The notes below the pieces were generated by a model. The model searched no databases, had not been told where the DNA came from, and was given only the letters and a program-made list of their open reading frames with translations. Below, one piece after another: positions 16,911 to 25,357 of a stretch of 64,000 bases of DNA. A program made the translations under genes and the position numbers. Numbering within the stretch: the first letter of the stretch is position 1; the number at the start of each line of letters is the position of its first letter. Source of the DNA: Eubacteriaceae bacterium (GTDB lineage Bacteria > Bacillota > Clostridia > Lachnospirales > Lachnospiraceae); NCBI GenBank assembly GCA_910575665.1, contig CAJTFB010000007.1:41802-105801 (forward strand), given 5' to 3'.

Positions 16911-17942
16911 ATGGAATTATATTTCGAAGATTACGAAGGGGATTATCGTGATTTAAATAAATGTGATATTATGAAAATTAGTAGGATTGATTTATGTCGG
17001 CATACTATGCAGGTCGGATATAAAAATAGGTCATTGTTTTTAAGTGCTTCATTATATAAACACTTGGAATTATTTTTTATGGTCATGGCAAATGTTGAAT
17101 ATAATGCAGGAAATTTATTGCTTAAAGATGAATATCATTCATTAGATCAATCAGAGAAAGTGTGTATATCTTACCAAATTGGACAAGGTCTTACAAAAGC
17201 TATTGCGGAAAGATATTTAAAGGTTCCATGGGTTGCCCATGTAAAAACTATGAAAAATATGAGATATCATTTTGAACATGGGGGTGTGATTAAAAAAATT
17301 ATCAATGAGAATGAACAAAGCGGAACAGAACCGGATCTTATAGGATTTGATATAAAATGTAGGGCGCATTTGTTTGAATCCAAAGGCTCTTTTTTGGAAT
17401 CTATGAGCAGTAAAATCATTCAAAAGGCGATTAATCAAGTATCGAATTATGATTATTTTATTGATCCATATGGGAATGTGCAGTCATTTACCACACGCAA
17501 TGCTTGCCTTTTTAATTTTACTCCTCATTTTCACGGTACAGTAATAGACCCTCCTGGAAATGAAAATGAGAAAATATCTAGTGGACTTTTACATTGTTTA
17601 TACAATCAGTACTATCTTTTTTTGCATAGCGAAATGGACCAGCTTAAAACTTTAAAACTATTTGATAAGAACTGGAGCGGATATAAATTTTCATTTGGTG
17701 ATGAAAACTATTTTTGGGGAATAAATACAATGTATAAAGAGTTTTTGCAAGAACAATTAGCTAATAATAATTTTAACAGTTTAGATTACTTTTTTGTACA
17801 AAATGAGGAAGAAATTATATTGAAAGTGCAAAAGATTTCTGATTTTTTTGCGGAGCACTGTTTTTATGATATGAATATTAATGATGAGTATGTTTCAGTT
17901 GGAGAAGATGGATACATATTATGTAATTTAAATAAAATTTGA
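16911..17942 (+). CDS. Unknown protein with PD-(D/E)XK nuclease-like motif
   Basis: A 343-residue soluble protein with no family I can name. Residues 141-159 read EPDLIGFD...LFESKG: D142, E156 and K158 are spaced as in the PD-(D/E)XK nuclease core, where a beta-hairpin carries D then E-x-K. The motif is in mid-protein, and the flanks are Phe/Tyr/Asn-rich. AGGAGG (16899-16904) fixes ATG 16911. The gene is clearly AT-richer than its GH31 neighbour and lies directly after a tRNA gene, both signs of lateral gain. A role in defence or DNA processing is possible but unproven; the motif could be chance. Confidence 0.55.
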   Translation: MELYFEDYEGDYRDLNKCDIMKISRIDLCRHTMQVGYKNRSLFLSASLYKHLELFFMVMANVEYNAGNLLLKDEYHSLDQSEKVCISYQIGQGLTKAIAERYLKVPWVAHVKTMKNMRYHFEHGGVIKKIINENEQSGTEPDLIGFDIKCRAHLFESKGSFLESMSSKIIQKAINQVSNYDYFIDPYGNVQSFTTRNACLFNFTPHFHGTVIDPPGNENEKISSGLLHCLYNQYYLFLHSEMDQLKTLKLFDKNWSGYKFSFGDENYFWGINTMYKEFLQEQLANNNFNSLDYFFVQNEEEIILKVQKISDFFAEHCFYDMNINDEYVSVGEDGYILCNLNKI

Positions 17943-17987
17943 ATTGATTTGTAGTTATGAAATAATAAATGCTAAAAGGAGGAGAAA

Positions 17988-19964
17988 ATGATAAAACTAG
18001 ATGAAAAGAATAAGAGACTGATTTTCCAGAGGAGAGACGAACTGACCATAATCGAACCCTATGGTGAAAACTGCCTTCGCTGCCGTATGACCCGGAATGG
18101 GGTGGTCTCGGATGAGAAATGGACACTTCAGGATGTTGTCACCAAAGATTGTTGCAGACTGGAAGGAGATGAGATGTTTGCGACGATCACCAATGGTGAT
18201 ATGTCTGCTACCATTGAGACAGGACAGCCCTGGTATGGCGGTGTGATTAGTTATTATAAAAAAGGGAAAATGATTTTACATACCAAATTTGAAGGAGATT
18301 ATGTGAACCGGTTTGTTCATGTGGAAGGGGACAATTATCAGATCAAAGTAATCTTTGATGCCAATGAGGGTGAACATTTTTATGGTCTGGGTCAGGAGAC
18401 GGAGGATGCCTTTGACCGGAAAGGGAGTACGAGCAACCTGGTTCATTACAATACAAAATCCACGATTCCCTTTTTATATTCTTCGCTGGGATACGGTTTT
18501 TTCTGGAACAACCCTTCTCCGGGAAGGTGTGAGACCACGAGAAACCATACGCTCTGGTGCGCCGATAGTGCGTATCAGGCAGATTATCTCGTGTTTACGG
18601 GAGATACGCCTGGGGATATTATGAAGATTTACAGTGATCTGACGGGGTATGCGCCCAAATTTCCATCATGGGCGGCGGGCTTTTGGCAGTGCAAGCTGCG
18701 CTACGAAAGCCAAGATGAATTGCTGGAGGTTGCCAGAGAGTATAAAAAGCGAGGGATTCCTATATCAGCCATTGTGATCGACTATTTTCATTGGACAGAA
18801 CAGGGAGAGTGGAAATTTGATCCCAAATACTGGCCGGATCCGGAGAAAATGTGCCAGGAATTGGCGGAGATGGACATTAAGCCGGTTGTTTCCATCTGGC
18901 CGACCATCAATCCGGACAGTGAGAACTATAATAAGATGAATGATGCGAACATGCTTGTCAGAACGGAAAACGGACAGTATGGTACATTTTCCTTCTATGG
19001 ACAGCAGACCTTTATCGATGCTATGAATCCGGACACCAGGGAGTATGTGTGGGATATTGTGAAAAACAACTATTACGATAACGGCATACGGAATTTCTGG
19101 CTGGATGAGGCGGAGCCAGAAGTACATCCACAGCAGTTCGGGCACTTGAAGTTTTATCTGGGAAATGGCGCGCAGACAGCGATGCTCTATCCCTATTATT
19201 ATGCCAAGATGTTTTATGACGGCTTGAGAGCCCAGGGGGAGGAAGAGATCATTCTTCTGACCAGGGCAGCTTATCCGGGAAGCCAGAAGTTTGGTGCAGC
19301 TGTCTGGAATGGGGATATTTTATCAAACTGGGAGGCTCTCCGGCAGAGTGTGACCAGCGGGCTGTCTATGGGAATGTGTGGTATACCATGGTGGAACAGT
19401 GACATCGGTGGATTTTTGAACGGGGATACCGAGAGCGAGGATTTCAGGGAGCTTATTGTTCGCTGGTTCCAGTTCGGGCTGTTTTCGCCGATCATGCGGC
19501 TTCACGGCGTGAGAAAAAGGGTAGAAGGCCAGCCAGAACCGAATCCGGGCATTATCGAGAGAAGTGGTGGGCCAAACGAAATATGGTGTTTTGGTGAAGA
19601 AAATTATAACATTATTAAATCCCTGATCGAGCTGCGGGAGAAACTCCGTCCCTATATTCTAAAGTATATGGAGATTGCAAGTCAGACAGGAGCGCCCTTG
19701 ATGCGTCCTATGTTTTTTGATTATTATGACGATGCTCACTGCTATACCTTAGAGGAGCAGTATATGTTTGGTGAGGACATTTTGTTTGCTCCAGTCATGC
19801 GAAAGGGACAGAGAGAATGTAAAGTATATCTGCCAGAAGGAACGTGGATCAGTGTGATTGACAAAAAGGCGTATGAGGGAGGGCAAACGTTAGAAGTACA
19901 AGTGGAACTGGACCAGTTTGCTGCCTTTGTAAAGCAGGGAAGCAGTATTATTGATGTTTTTTAA
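17988..19964 (+). CDS. Glycoside hydrolase family 31 (alpha-glucosidase/alpha-xylosidase type)
   Basis: A 658-residue retaining alpha-glycosidase without signal peptide. It has an N-terminal beta domain, a (beta/alpha)8 barrel and C-terminal beta domains. The nucleophile is D373 in FWLDEAEPE and the acid/base is D443 in WNGDILSNW. The RAAYPGSQ and WNSDIGGF segments are also typical. AAGGAGG precedes ATG 17988. Substrates in this family include maltose, isoprimeverose and sulfoquinovosides; no neighbouring transporter or sugar gene decides between them. Its base composition is like the core genome although both flanking genes are AT-rich, so either this gene is native and the flanks are insertions, or the block is composite. 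Confidence 0.9.
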   Translation: MIKLDEKNKRLIFQRRDELTIIEPYGENCLRCRMTRNGVVSDEKWTLQDVVTKDCCRLEGDEMFATITNGDMSATIETGQPWYGGVISYYKKGKMILHTKFEGDYVNRFVHVEGDNYQIKVIFDANEGEHFYGLGQETEDAFDRKGSTSNLVHYNTKSTIPFLYSSLGYGFFWNNPSPGRCETTRNHTLWCADSAYQADYLVFTGDTPGDIMKIYSDLTGYAPKFPSWAAGFWQCKLRYESQDELLEVAREYKKRGIPISAIVIDYFHWTEQGEWKFDPKYWPDPEKMCQELAEMDIKPVVSIWPTINPDSENYNKMNDANMLVRTENGQYGTFSFYGQQTFIDAMNPDTREYVWDIVKNNYYDNGIRNFWLDEAEPEVHPQQFGHLKFYLGNGAQTAMLYPYYYAKMFYDGLRAQGEEEIILLTRAAYPGSQKFGAAVWNGDILSNWEALRQSVTSGLSMGMCGIPWWNSDIGGFLNGDTESEDFRELIVRWFQFGLFSPIMRLHGVRKRVEGQPEPNPGIIERSGGPNEIWCFGEENYNIIKSLIELREKLRPYILKYMEIASQTGAPLMRPMFFDYYDDAHCYTLEEQYMFGEDILFAPVMRKGQRECKVYLPEGTWISVIDKKAYEGGQTLEVQVELDQFAAFVKQGSSIIDVF

Positions 19965-20085
19965 ATATTGATAAGGTGAATATAAATAATGAAAATGAAA
20001 AATTGTTTTTCTCCGGTACAAATCGAAATAAATGTGTTATACTATATTCAGTTTGTTGTGTAGGAATTAAAGGAGAGCAGAGCTT

Positions 20086-21270
20086 ATGTTTAGAAAATTA
20101 AAAGTTGACAATTTTAAATCATTAGTGAATTTTTCTATTGAATTTTCACCTATGAGTGTGATTATTGGCAACAATGCCACAGGCAAGAGTAGTGTTTTGC
20201 AGGCAATTGATTTCTTGTGCAGTTCAGTAAAAGAAGATTTTGGGATTATGTTGGAACGTCGGAGCTGGTCGGCAGATAATATCAAGTCTAAATTAATAAA
20301 TTCAAACAAAATTCATTTTGATAGTAATATTTTACTTCATTCGGATGAAGGAGACCTTAGTTATGACTGGAAAATGGTTTTGTCGATTTATACTGGCAAA
20401 AATGAAGTGAGTTTGCTCTCTGAAAGTCTTGTGTGCAATGGAGAAGAATTGTTAGTGTATCAAAAGGGGAAAGATGGACTGATTAAAGATGAATATAAGG
20501 ATATTAATATCTTACCCAGAGCTCTGGTGATTCATTCCTCTGTATTACGAATGTTGAATCGAGATGAGAAGTTGGATTTTCGAATTAAACGTTTTGTTGA
20601 CTTTTTAGAAAAGTCTGCTTCTTTTGAGATGCTTTCGCCAAATGAAATGAGACTTAGCAGCCGTGGTGTGAAAAAAAGCATTGGAATGTCTGGGAAAAAT
20701 TTACCATCATTTATTAAACAAATGACATCAGAGCAGAAAAAAAGTTTTATGAATAAGCTGACGTTTCTGTTGGGTGATAGAATTTCTGAAGTAGATGCTA
20801 AGACGCAGGGAAAACCTGGTTGGACTCAGATCGATAGCGTGGAAAAATATAAAAATAAGGAGATCCATGTATCTTCAAAAGAGATGAGCGATGGCATGCT
20901 ACGCTTGTTAGCGTTTGTTGCTATCAGTGAAATAAAAGAGTCCAATGCAACAATGCTTTTAGATGAGGTAGAGAATGGCGTAAATACGAATTATGCGGAG
21001 CAATTGTTAGAACTTCTTGGGAGAATGTATGAAGAGAGAGGGCATCAGTTAATTTTGACAACTCATAGCACGGTATTTATGGACTATATTCCACCAGAAA
21101 AAATTATTTATCTGTATCGGGATGATGACGGATACACAAAGTCGGTGCAGCTCTTTGAAGGAGAACAGATGAAAGAACAACTAGACTATATGTATCCAGG
21201 AGAGATATTGCTTAATATGTCACAAGTGGAATTATTGGATAAATTACTTGCATATCGTGAGGAAGGTTGA
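20086..21270 (+). CDS. AAA/ABC-type ATPase, OLD/RloC-like (putative defence ATPase)
   Basis: A 394-residue SMC/ABC-class ATPase of the AAA15/AAA21 kind. It opens with the typical LKVDNFKSL strand, then Walker A GNNATGKSS, an insertion of about 170 residues, a signature-like SSKEMSDGMLRLLAF, Walker B TMLLDEVENG and the H-loop LTTHSTVFMDY. The Walker B Glu is present, so ATP hydrolysis is expected. One base separates its stop from the next gene, which looks TOPRIM-like. Such ATPase plus nuclease pairs (split OLD, PARIS-like, AbiL-like) are known or suspected phage-defence systems. The gene is AT-rich. It lacks its own TOPRIM domain. Confidence 0.75.
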   Translation: MFRKLKVDNFKSLVNFSIEFSPMSVIIGNNATGKSSVLQAIDFLCSSVKEDFGIMLERRSWSADNIKSKLINSNKIHFDSNILLHSDEGDLSYDWKMVLSIYTGKNEVSLLSESLVCNGEELLVYQKGKDGLIKDEYKDINILPRALVIHSSVLRMLNRDEKLDFRIKRFVDFLEKSASFEMLSPNEMRLSSRGVKKSIGMSGKNLPSFIKQMTSEQKKSFMNKLTFLLGDRISEVDAKTQGKPGWTQIDSVEKYKNKEIHVSSKEMSDGMLRLLAFVAISEIKESNATMLLDEVENGVNTNYAEQLLELLGRMYEERGHQLILTTHSTVFMDYIPPEKIIYLYRDDDGYTKSVQLFEGEQMKEQLDYMYPGEILLNMSQVELLDKLLAYREEG

Positions 21271-21271
21271 T

Positions 21272-22000
21272 ATGATGAAAATTGCTATAACCGGTGAGGG
21301 AAACACGGATTATGGGAAAAAGGAGTATGGTACAGGAAAGTGGCTACCAGGACCAGCAATCATTTATGCTGAAAAAATAGCAAAAGAGCAAGGAATGAAT
21401 ATAGAACTGTTGCCAATTGAAAAACAAGATGTCATGAAAGTAAGAGTACAAGGACGTTCTACAAAGGGACTGTCTGGAAGAGGCATTCCGGCTACGAAAT
21501 TCATGATATTGAAAAATAAGAATAATTGTGATGCCGGAATATTTTACTGTGATGCTGATAAGGGAACAGGAACCAAAAGTAGCAATTGCTCAGCAGTCGC
21601 TAAACATTATGAAGAGGTGTATGTAGAAGTGAAGAATGGTTTGAGTTCGGACCAAGCCATTCCTATGATACCCTTAAGTATGATTGAGTGTTGGATGTTA
21701 GGAGATAAAGCAGCTTTGGAACAAATATTTCATCTTTCAATTTCTGAAAGTAAATTGCCAGATAAGCCAGAGTATGTCTGGGGGGCAAAAACGGATCCTG
21801 ATAGTGACTATCCGAAAAATTATTTTGTACGACTAATTCGAAGTTTGGATCGTCGGTATGGTACATATCAATCTTGTCAAGAAGATTTTAATAAAATTGC
21901 AGAGCGCTCAACAATCTCAACATTACGAAAAACCTGTCCTCTTAGTTATGAACGTTTTTACACAGATTTTATTAATTTGCTTAAAAATGTAGATGTATGA
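21272..22000 (+). CDS. TOPRIM-like partner of the ATPase
   Basis: A 242-residue protein with the order of acids seen in TOPRIM folds: ITGEGNTDYG (E9) near the N-terminus, FYCDADKG (D94, D96) and a later IECWMLGD. This recalls DUF4276-, DUF4435- or RloB-type proteins that pair with AAA ATPases, but I cannot pick one. GAGGAAGG (21259-21266) serves ATG 21272 or 21275. Translation is very probably coupled to the ATPase gene. Expected role: nuclease effector triggered by the ATPase. A perfect-looking terminator at 22037 ends the pair. Confidence 0.6.
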   Translation: MMKIAITGEGNTDYGKKEYGTGKWLPGPAIIYAEKIAKEQGMNIELLPIEKQDVMKVRVQGRSTKGLSGRGIPATKFMILKNKNNCDAGIFYCDADKGTGTKSSNCSAVAKHYEEVYVEVKNGLSSDQAIPMIPLSMIECWMLGDKAALEQIFHLSISESKLPDKPEYVWGAKTDPDSDYPKNYFVRLIRSLDRRYGTYQSCQEDFNKIAERSTISTLRKTCPLSYERFYTDFINLLKNVDV

Positions 22001-22036
22001 AAATATTCCAAGGAAGATGGTGCGTTAATTTACAAC

Positions 22037-22068
22037 CCCGGTGTGCCAATTACGGCATACCGGGATTT
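22037..22068. terminator. Terminator between the defence-like pair and pdaB-like gene
   Basis: CCCGGTGTGCC (22037-22047) pairs with GGCATACCGGG (22054-22064), one wobble, followed by ATTTT. It separates converging genes. Confidence 0.8.
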
Positions 22069-22079
22069 TGCTTAACATA

Positions 22080-22877
22080 TTATGATTTTACCTGACGCCC
22101 TTCATGATTGATGGTATATCCATCTTTCATAATGAGTTCTGAAATCGGCACGAAGGAAAACCCTTTTTCTTTTAGTGTATTGATCATGGTATCCAATGCC
22201 TCTGCTGTGTGCTTGGCGCCGTTGTGGCAGAGAATGATGGTGCCATTGCCCAGATGTTTGTGTTCCGTTACTTTTTTTATAATGGTATTTGCGTCATAGT
22301 CTTTCCAATCGAGGGAATCCACATCCCATTGGATGGGATAATATCCAATTTCCCGGCAGACATTGATCAGGTTGTCATTGTAGTCTCCATAGGGCGGTCG
22401 AAACAGACACATGTCCTTGCCTGTCAGCTGTTTTACTTTTTCATGGGGTTTCATGATTTCCTCCTTACATTGTTCAGCGGAGAGTTGGGACATTTGCTTG
22501 TGATTTTCGCTGTGGTTTCCAAGATCATGTCCCCCGGCGGCGATGGCTTTAACGTCATCGGGATATTTTTCAATCCATCCTCCTGTCATGAAAAATGTGG
22601 CGCGGACGTCATTTTGTTTTAAGATCTCCAAAAGTTTAGGAGTGTCTTCATTTCCCCAGGCAGCATCAAACGAAATAGATATTTTTGCCTCGTCACCTTT
22701 GTCGACACAATAGATGGGAAGCTCTTTCTGACTTGTATTGACATGAGAACTAATGGTGGCGGCGGTTTGTGGGTAGAAATAAATACTTGTTACCAGAAGA
22801 AGAAGTGAGGTGAGCACGATCGCACCTACCTTTGTAAAAATGATTAGATTCTCTTTTTCTTTTTCGATATCATTCAT
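22080..22877 (-). CDS. Membrane-anchored polysaccharide deacetylase (PdaB-like)
   Basis: A 265-residue carbohydrate esterase family 4 protein. One membrane segment (about 14-34) is followed by an external NodB domain with all five motifs: SFDAAWG (catalytic base Asp), HSENH (zinc histidines), RPPYGDYN, WDVDSLDW and ILCHN. These enzymes remove acetyl groups from GlcNAc or MurNAc in peptidoglycan. SFDAAWGNEDT is typical of clostridial PdaB proteins linked to sporulation, so a cortex role is plausible but not shown here. The ribosome site is weak. Confidence 0.85.
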   Translation of the reverse strand: MNDIEKEKENLIIFTKVGAIVLTSLLLLVTSIYFYPQTAATISSHVNTSQKELPIYCVDKGDEAKISISFDAAWGNEDTPKLLEILKQNDVRATFFMTGGWIEKYPDDVKAIAAGGHDLGNHSENHKQMSQLSAEQCKEEIMKPHEKVKQLTGKDMCLFRPPYGDYNDNLINVCREIGYYPIQWDVDSLDWKDYDANTIIKKVTEHKHLGNGTIILCHNGAKHTAEALDTMINTLKEKGFSFVPISELIMKDGYTINHEGRQVKS

Positions 22878-22974
22878 AGAATTATTCCCGGCGGATTTTT
22901 TATCATTTTATTTTTGATTTTCTATTTTTATACCCGGCTAGTTGAAAAATAGACACAATTGTAAAAAATTTCAA

Positions 22975-23008
22975 TTGACAAAAGCAATTATTTTTGTTAT
23001 TGTATAAT
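22975..23008 (+). promoter_or_regulatory. Probable tmRNA promoter
   Basis: A perfect TATAAT lies 23003-23008, 17 bases before the tmRNA 5' end. The only perfect TTGACA (22975-22980) is 22 bases upstream of it, longer than usual. A second option is TTGACA with the poorer TATTGT at 22998. Two CAATTG boxes (22956, 22972) flank an A/T run. Confidence 0.5.
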
Positions 23009-23025
23009 TACAGTACGAAAACTTC

Positions 23026-23368
23026 GGGCTTGTACTGGTTTCGACAGGCCGGCTGAAGATGGAGAAGCTATCCGTGGACTGTGACCACGTTAAAACGCAG
23101 AAAAAAAATAAACGCTGACGATAATAGATTAGCATACGCAGCCTAAGTGCTGCTGTCTGACCTGGAGCACCTACACTCTGGGAACCAGGCATCAATGATG
23201 TAGGAAACGACGTATATTAAGCTTTGCGTATACGGGCGTATTATGAAGCTACTAAAGCCTGAAGGATGTTCATTTCCGTCAGGTAGAGGGAATGTTAAAG
23301 AATGAACTATGATAGTAGAAGTACATGGGATTCCGGTTTGGACGCGGGTTCGATTCCCGCCAGGTCCA
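23026..23368 (+). ncRNA. ssrA: tmRNA (transfer-messenger RNA)
   Basis: Rescues stalled ribosomes and tags the broken protein for proteolysis. The 5' end GGGCTTG-TACTGGTTTCGACAGG and the 3' end GGTTCGATTCCCGCCAGGTCC-A pair as a 7-bp acceptor (two wobbles) with a standard T-arm. The tag frame is GCT at 23114-23116 through TAA at 23144-23146, encoding ADDNRLAYAA with the AA end recognised by ClpXP. CCA is not encoded. A terminator lies at 23409 and a truncated HAD gene just beyond, in keeping with tmRNA 3' ends as recombination sites. Confidence 0.96.
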
Positions 23369-23408
23369 TTTAGGGGGTTTGGTCCAACAGTGGTGGAGGG
23401 CTAAAGCG

Positions 23409-23459
23409 AAAAGGATGTCTTCAAAGCGATAGAGAGCTTGGGACATCCTTTTTATTTTA
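23409..23459 (+). terminator. Terminator after tmRNA
   Basis: AAAAGGATGTC (23409-23419) pairs with GACATCC (23442-23448) plus TTTTT, with a smaller inner stem. A-run and T-run sides allow action in both directions; it also faces the minus-strand HAD remnant. Confidence 0.8.
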
Positions 23460-23525
23460 TATTTATAGAAAGATTTGAGTTTTTGGAATAAAAGAATAGC
23501 ATTGTTATTCTTTAATGCCCAAAGA

Positions 23526-23888
23526 TTATAATTTTTGTAATTCTGCCATGAGGACGTCTTTGGAAGTGATCGTCACTGCCTGGATTCCCAGCTTTCTGGC
23601 GGCCTCTGTGTTGGCAGGGCGGTCATCAAAAAAGATGCACTCAGAAGGAGACAGCCCATAGGTTTCCAGCAAATGTAGATAAATGTCGGGAGAAGGTTTG
23701 GTCTTATGGATCTGCCAAGAAACGACCATCCCGTCAATATCATTCATAAAATCGGCGTCGGCGGTATGTTTGCGGAACAGGTCCTCGGAATAATTGGACA
23801 GCAGGTAGATGCGATAGCCCTTCTTTTTTAGCTGGTGAACCTTTTTCCACACATCTTTTCTCGGTACGTGCATATATTCACCATGGTA
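23526..23888 (-). pseudogene. 5'-truncated HAD-superfamily phosphatase remnant
   Basis: From Met at 23873 the frame encodes 115 residues with HAD motifs II (LLSNYSE), III (KTKPSPD) and IV (FFDDRPAN), but the N-terminal motif I DxDx(T/V) nucleophile and the cap domain are absent. The frame continues upstream as YHGEY before a TGA at 23889-23891, and those residues also look like the family. About 85-95 residues are therefore missing and activity is not expected. It is read towards the tmRNA terminator. Deletion or exchange next to the tmRNA is the likely cause. Confidence 0.75.
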
Positions 23889-23992
23889 TCATTTATCTTT
23901 CTCCTATCTTGCATGTTATTTTTCTAATGATACTATTCTACCACACTATTTTAGAAAATCAGAGGTCTTTTCTTTTTTTTTTCACATTTTTG

Positions 23993-24001
23993 TGCTACAA
24001 T
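23993..24001 (+). promoter_or_regulatory. Extended -10 promoter for the chaperone gene
   Basis: TGCTACAAT (TGn plus TACAAT) at 23993-24001 behind a T-rich block. The same TGCTACAAT string occurs at 51919 before another membrane-protein gene. Confidence 0.5.
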
Positions 24002-24053
24002 CGGTATGAAATGATAATTAGGAGTCTCCGGGCTCGTTAAAATGGAGGAAACG

Positions 24054-25181
24054 ATGAACAAAGGAAATAGTAAAAAAATAATAATTATCTGTATTGTGTG
24101 TGCTCTTCTGGGAGGAGTGCTGATTGGCGGTGTGGGGGTGATGATCTACAATGACCTGAGCCGTTCTGAGCCAAAGAAAAATGATCAAACAGCGGATTTA
24201 TCCCAGGGTACCGACGGCAGCACAGAGGCAGACCAGCTTGAGGATGGAGAAGCATATGACTTTGAAAAGGCTGGGTTTATGAAGTTGGGAGAGTATAAAG
24301 GGCTAGAGGCACAAGTGCAGCCAGAAAAGGATGATATCTATTCTGGAATGCTTGCGGCAGCAGAAGAGGTGAAGCTAAAGGAGGATGACGGAATTGTCAA
24401 GGATGGTGAACTGGTAAATATTGACTTTACTGCTAGCCTGAATGGAAAAGATCTGGAAGAAGCGGCTGGTGAAGATACTTGTGTAAGAATTGGCAAGGGG
24501 GAATATATCGATGATTTTGAGAAAGGAATCATAGGTATAAAAAAAGGAAAAAAGAAGACCGTCGATTGTACCTTCCCGGCAGATTATGACGACGAGGAAC
24601 TGGCAGGCAAGACCGTTCAGTTTACGATCAAAGTAAATGAAAGATTCAGTGATAAAACCGCTCAGGAGCTCTCCGAGGGAAAATACAAGACCATTGACGA
24701 ATACTATGAATATGAAAAACAATTGCAACTGAAAGACAATCAGGAAAATAAAGGGGATCTGGTATGGGATTCCTTAAAGGAAGAGACGGAGATCAAATCT
24801 GTTTCGGAGACTATGTTGTCCAGAACGACAGAGGATGTTACAAATATGTATAAAAATTTCGCTGAATTGTCAGGGACCACCGTAGAAGAGCTGTTGGAGA
24901 GCTTTGGTATGGGAGAGGACGGAATCGGTGAGATTGCCCAGGATACGGTGGCAGATCAGATGATAGCGAAGACCATCGCGGCCAGAGAGGGGATTACGCT
25001 GGACGATACCTATTATAAGCAGACACTGTGGGAGTTGCTTGGCTATGAGGAAGGCGATGATGAAAAAAAACTGGAGGAGCTGGAGAAAGAATACAAAGAA
25101 AGTCAGGGCAGTCGTCCCAAAGATGATGTGTTAGTTGAACGTGTCAGAGAGTATGTGGGAGAGCAGTCCAAGGAAATGTAA
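24054..25181 (+). CDS. Membrane-anchored trigger-factor-like FKBP peptidyl-prolyl isomerase
   Basis: A 375-residue protein: one N-terminal membrane segment (about 8-32), an acidic Ser/Thr/Gln-rich spacer, an FKBP domain as in trigger factor (about 100-195; DGELVNIDFTASLNGK, IGKGEYIDDFEKGIIG) and a long helical C-terminal chaperone part. The ribosome-binding N-domain of true trigger factor is missing and replaced by the membrane anchor, so it probably folds exported proteins outside the membrane, like PrsA. ATG 24054 is chosen over ATG 24042 because GGAGG lies 24044-24048. Confidence 0.8.
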   Translation: MNKGNSKKIIIICIVCALLGGVLIGGVGVMIYNDLSRSEPKKNDQTADLSQGTDGSTEADQLEDGEAYDFEKAGFMKLGEYKGLEAQVQPEKDDIYSGMLAAAEEVKLKEDDGIVKDGELVNIDFTASLNGKDLEEAAGEDTCVRIGKGEYIDDFEKGIIGIKKGKKKTVDCTFPADYDDEELAGKTVQFTIKVNERFSDKTAQELSEGKYKTIDEYYEYEKQLQLKDNQENKGDLVWDSLKEETEIKSVSETMLSRTTEDVTNMYKNFAELSGTTVEELLESFGMGEDGIGEIAQDTVADQMIAKTIAAREGITLDDTYYKQTLWELLGYEEGDDEKKLEELEKEYKESQGSRPKDDVLVERVREYVGEQSKEM

Positions 25182-25215
25182 TTCGCTCCAGGCGATGTGA
25201 ATAGATGAGGAGATA

Positions 25216-25324
25216 GTGTGAAAAATAATGCCGATGCGATTATTTTTCACACGGCTATTTGTGTCGGAGCGTCACAAATAAGCCTTGATGGCAGATGAGA
25301 AATCGCCTGCGCGAATTTCTCATC
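25216..25324. repeat. Three consecutive perfect or near-perfect hairpins
   Basis: Stem 1: GTGTGAAAAATAAT (25216-25229) with 25239-25252, loop GCCGATGCG. Stem 2: GGCTATTTGTG (25253-25263) with 25273-25284, one bulge, loop TCGGAGCGT. Stem 3: GATGAGAAAT (25294-25303) with 25315-25324, loop CGCCTGCGCGA. Stems are unrelated and AT-rich while loops are GC-rich. They fill the gap before the next gene and end 34 bases before its start. Confidence 0.75.
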
Positions 25325-25357
25325 GCCCCGTCGCATACGCTCCGGAATGGAGATAAG

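Noticed and set aside
20086..22000. Direct naming of the pair as PARIS (ariA/ariB) or Gabija
   Set aside because: Motifs are compatible with a PARIS-like layout, but no DUF4435-specific or GajB helicase features can be shown by eye.
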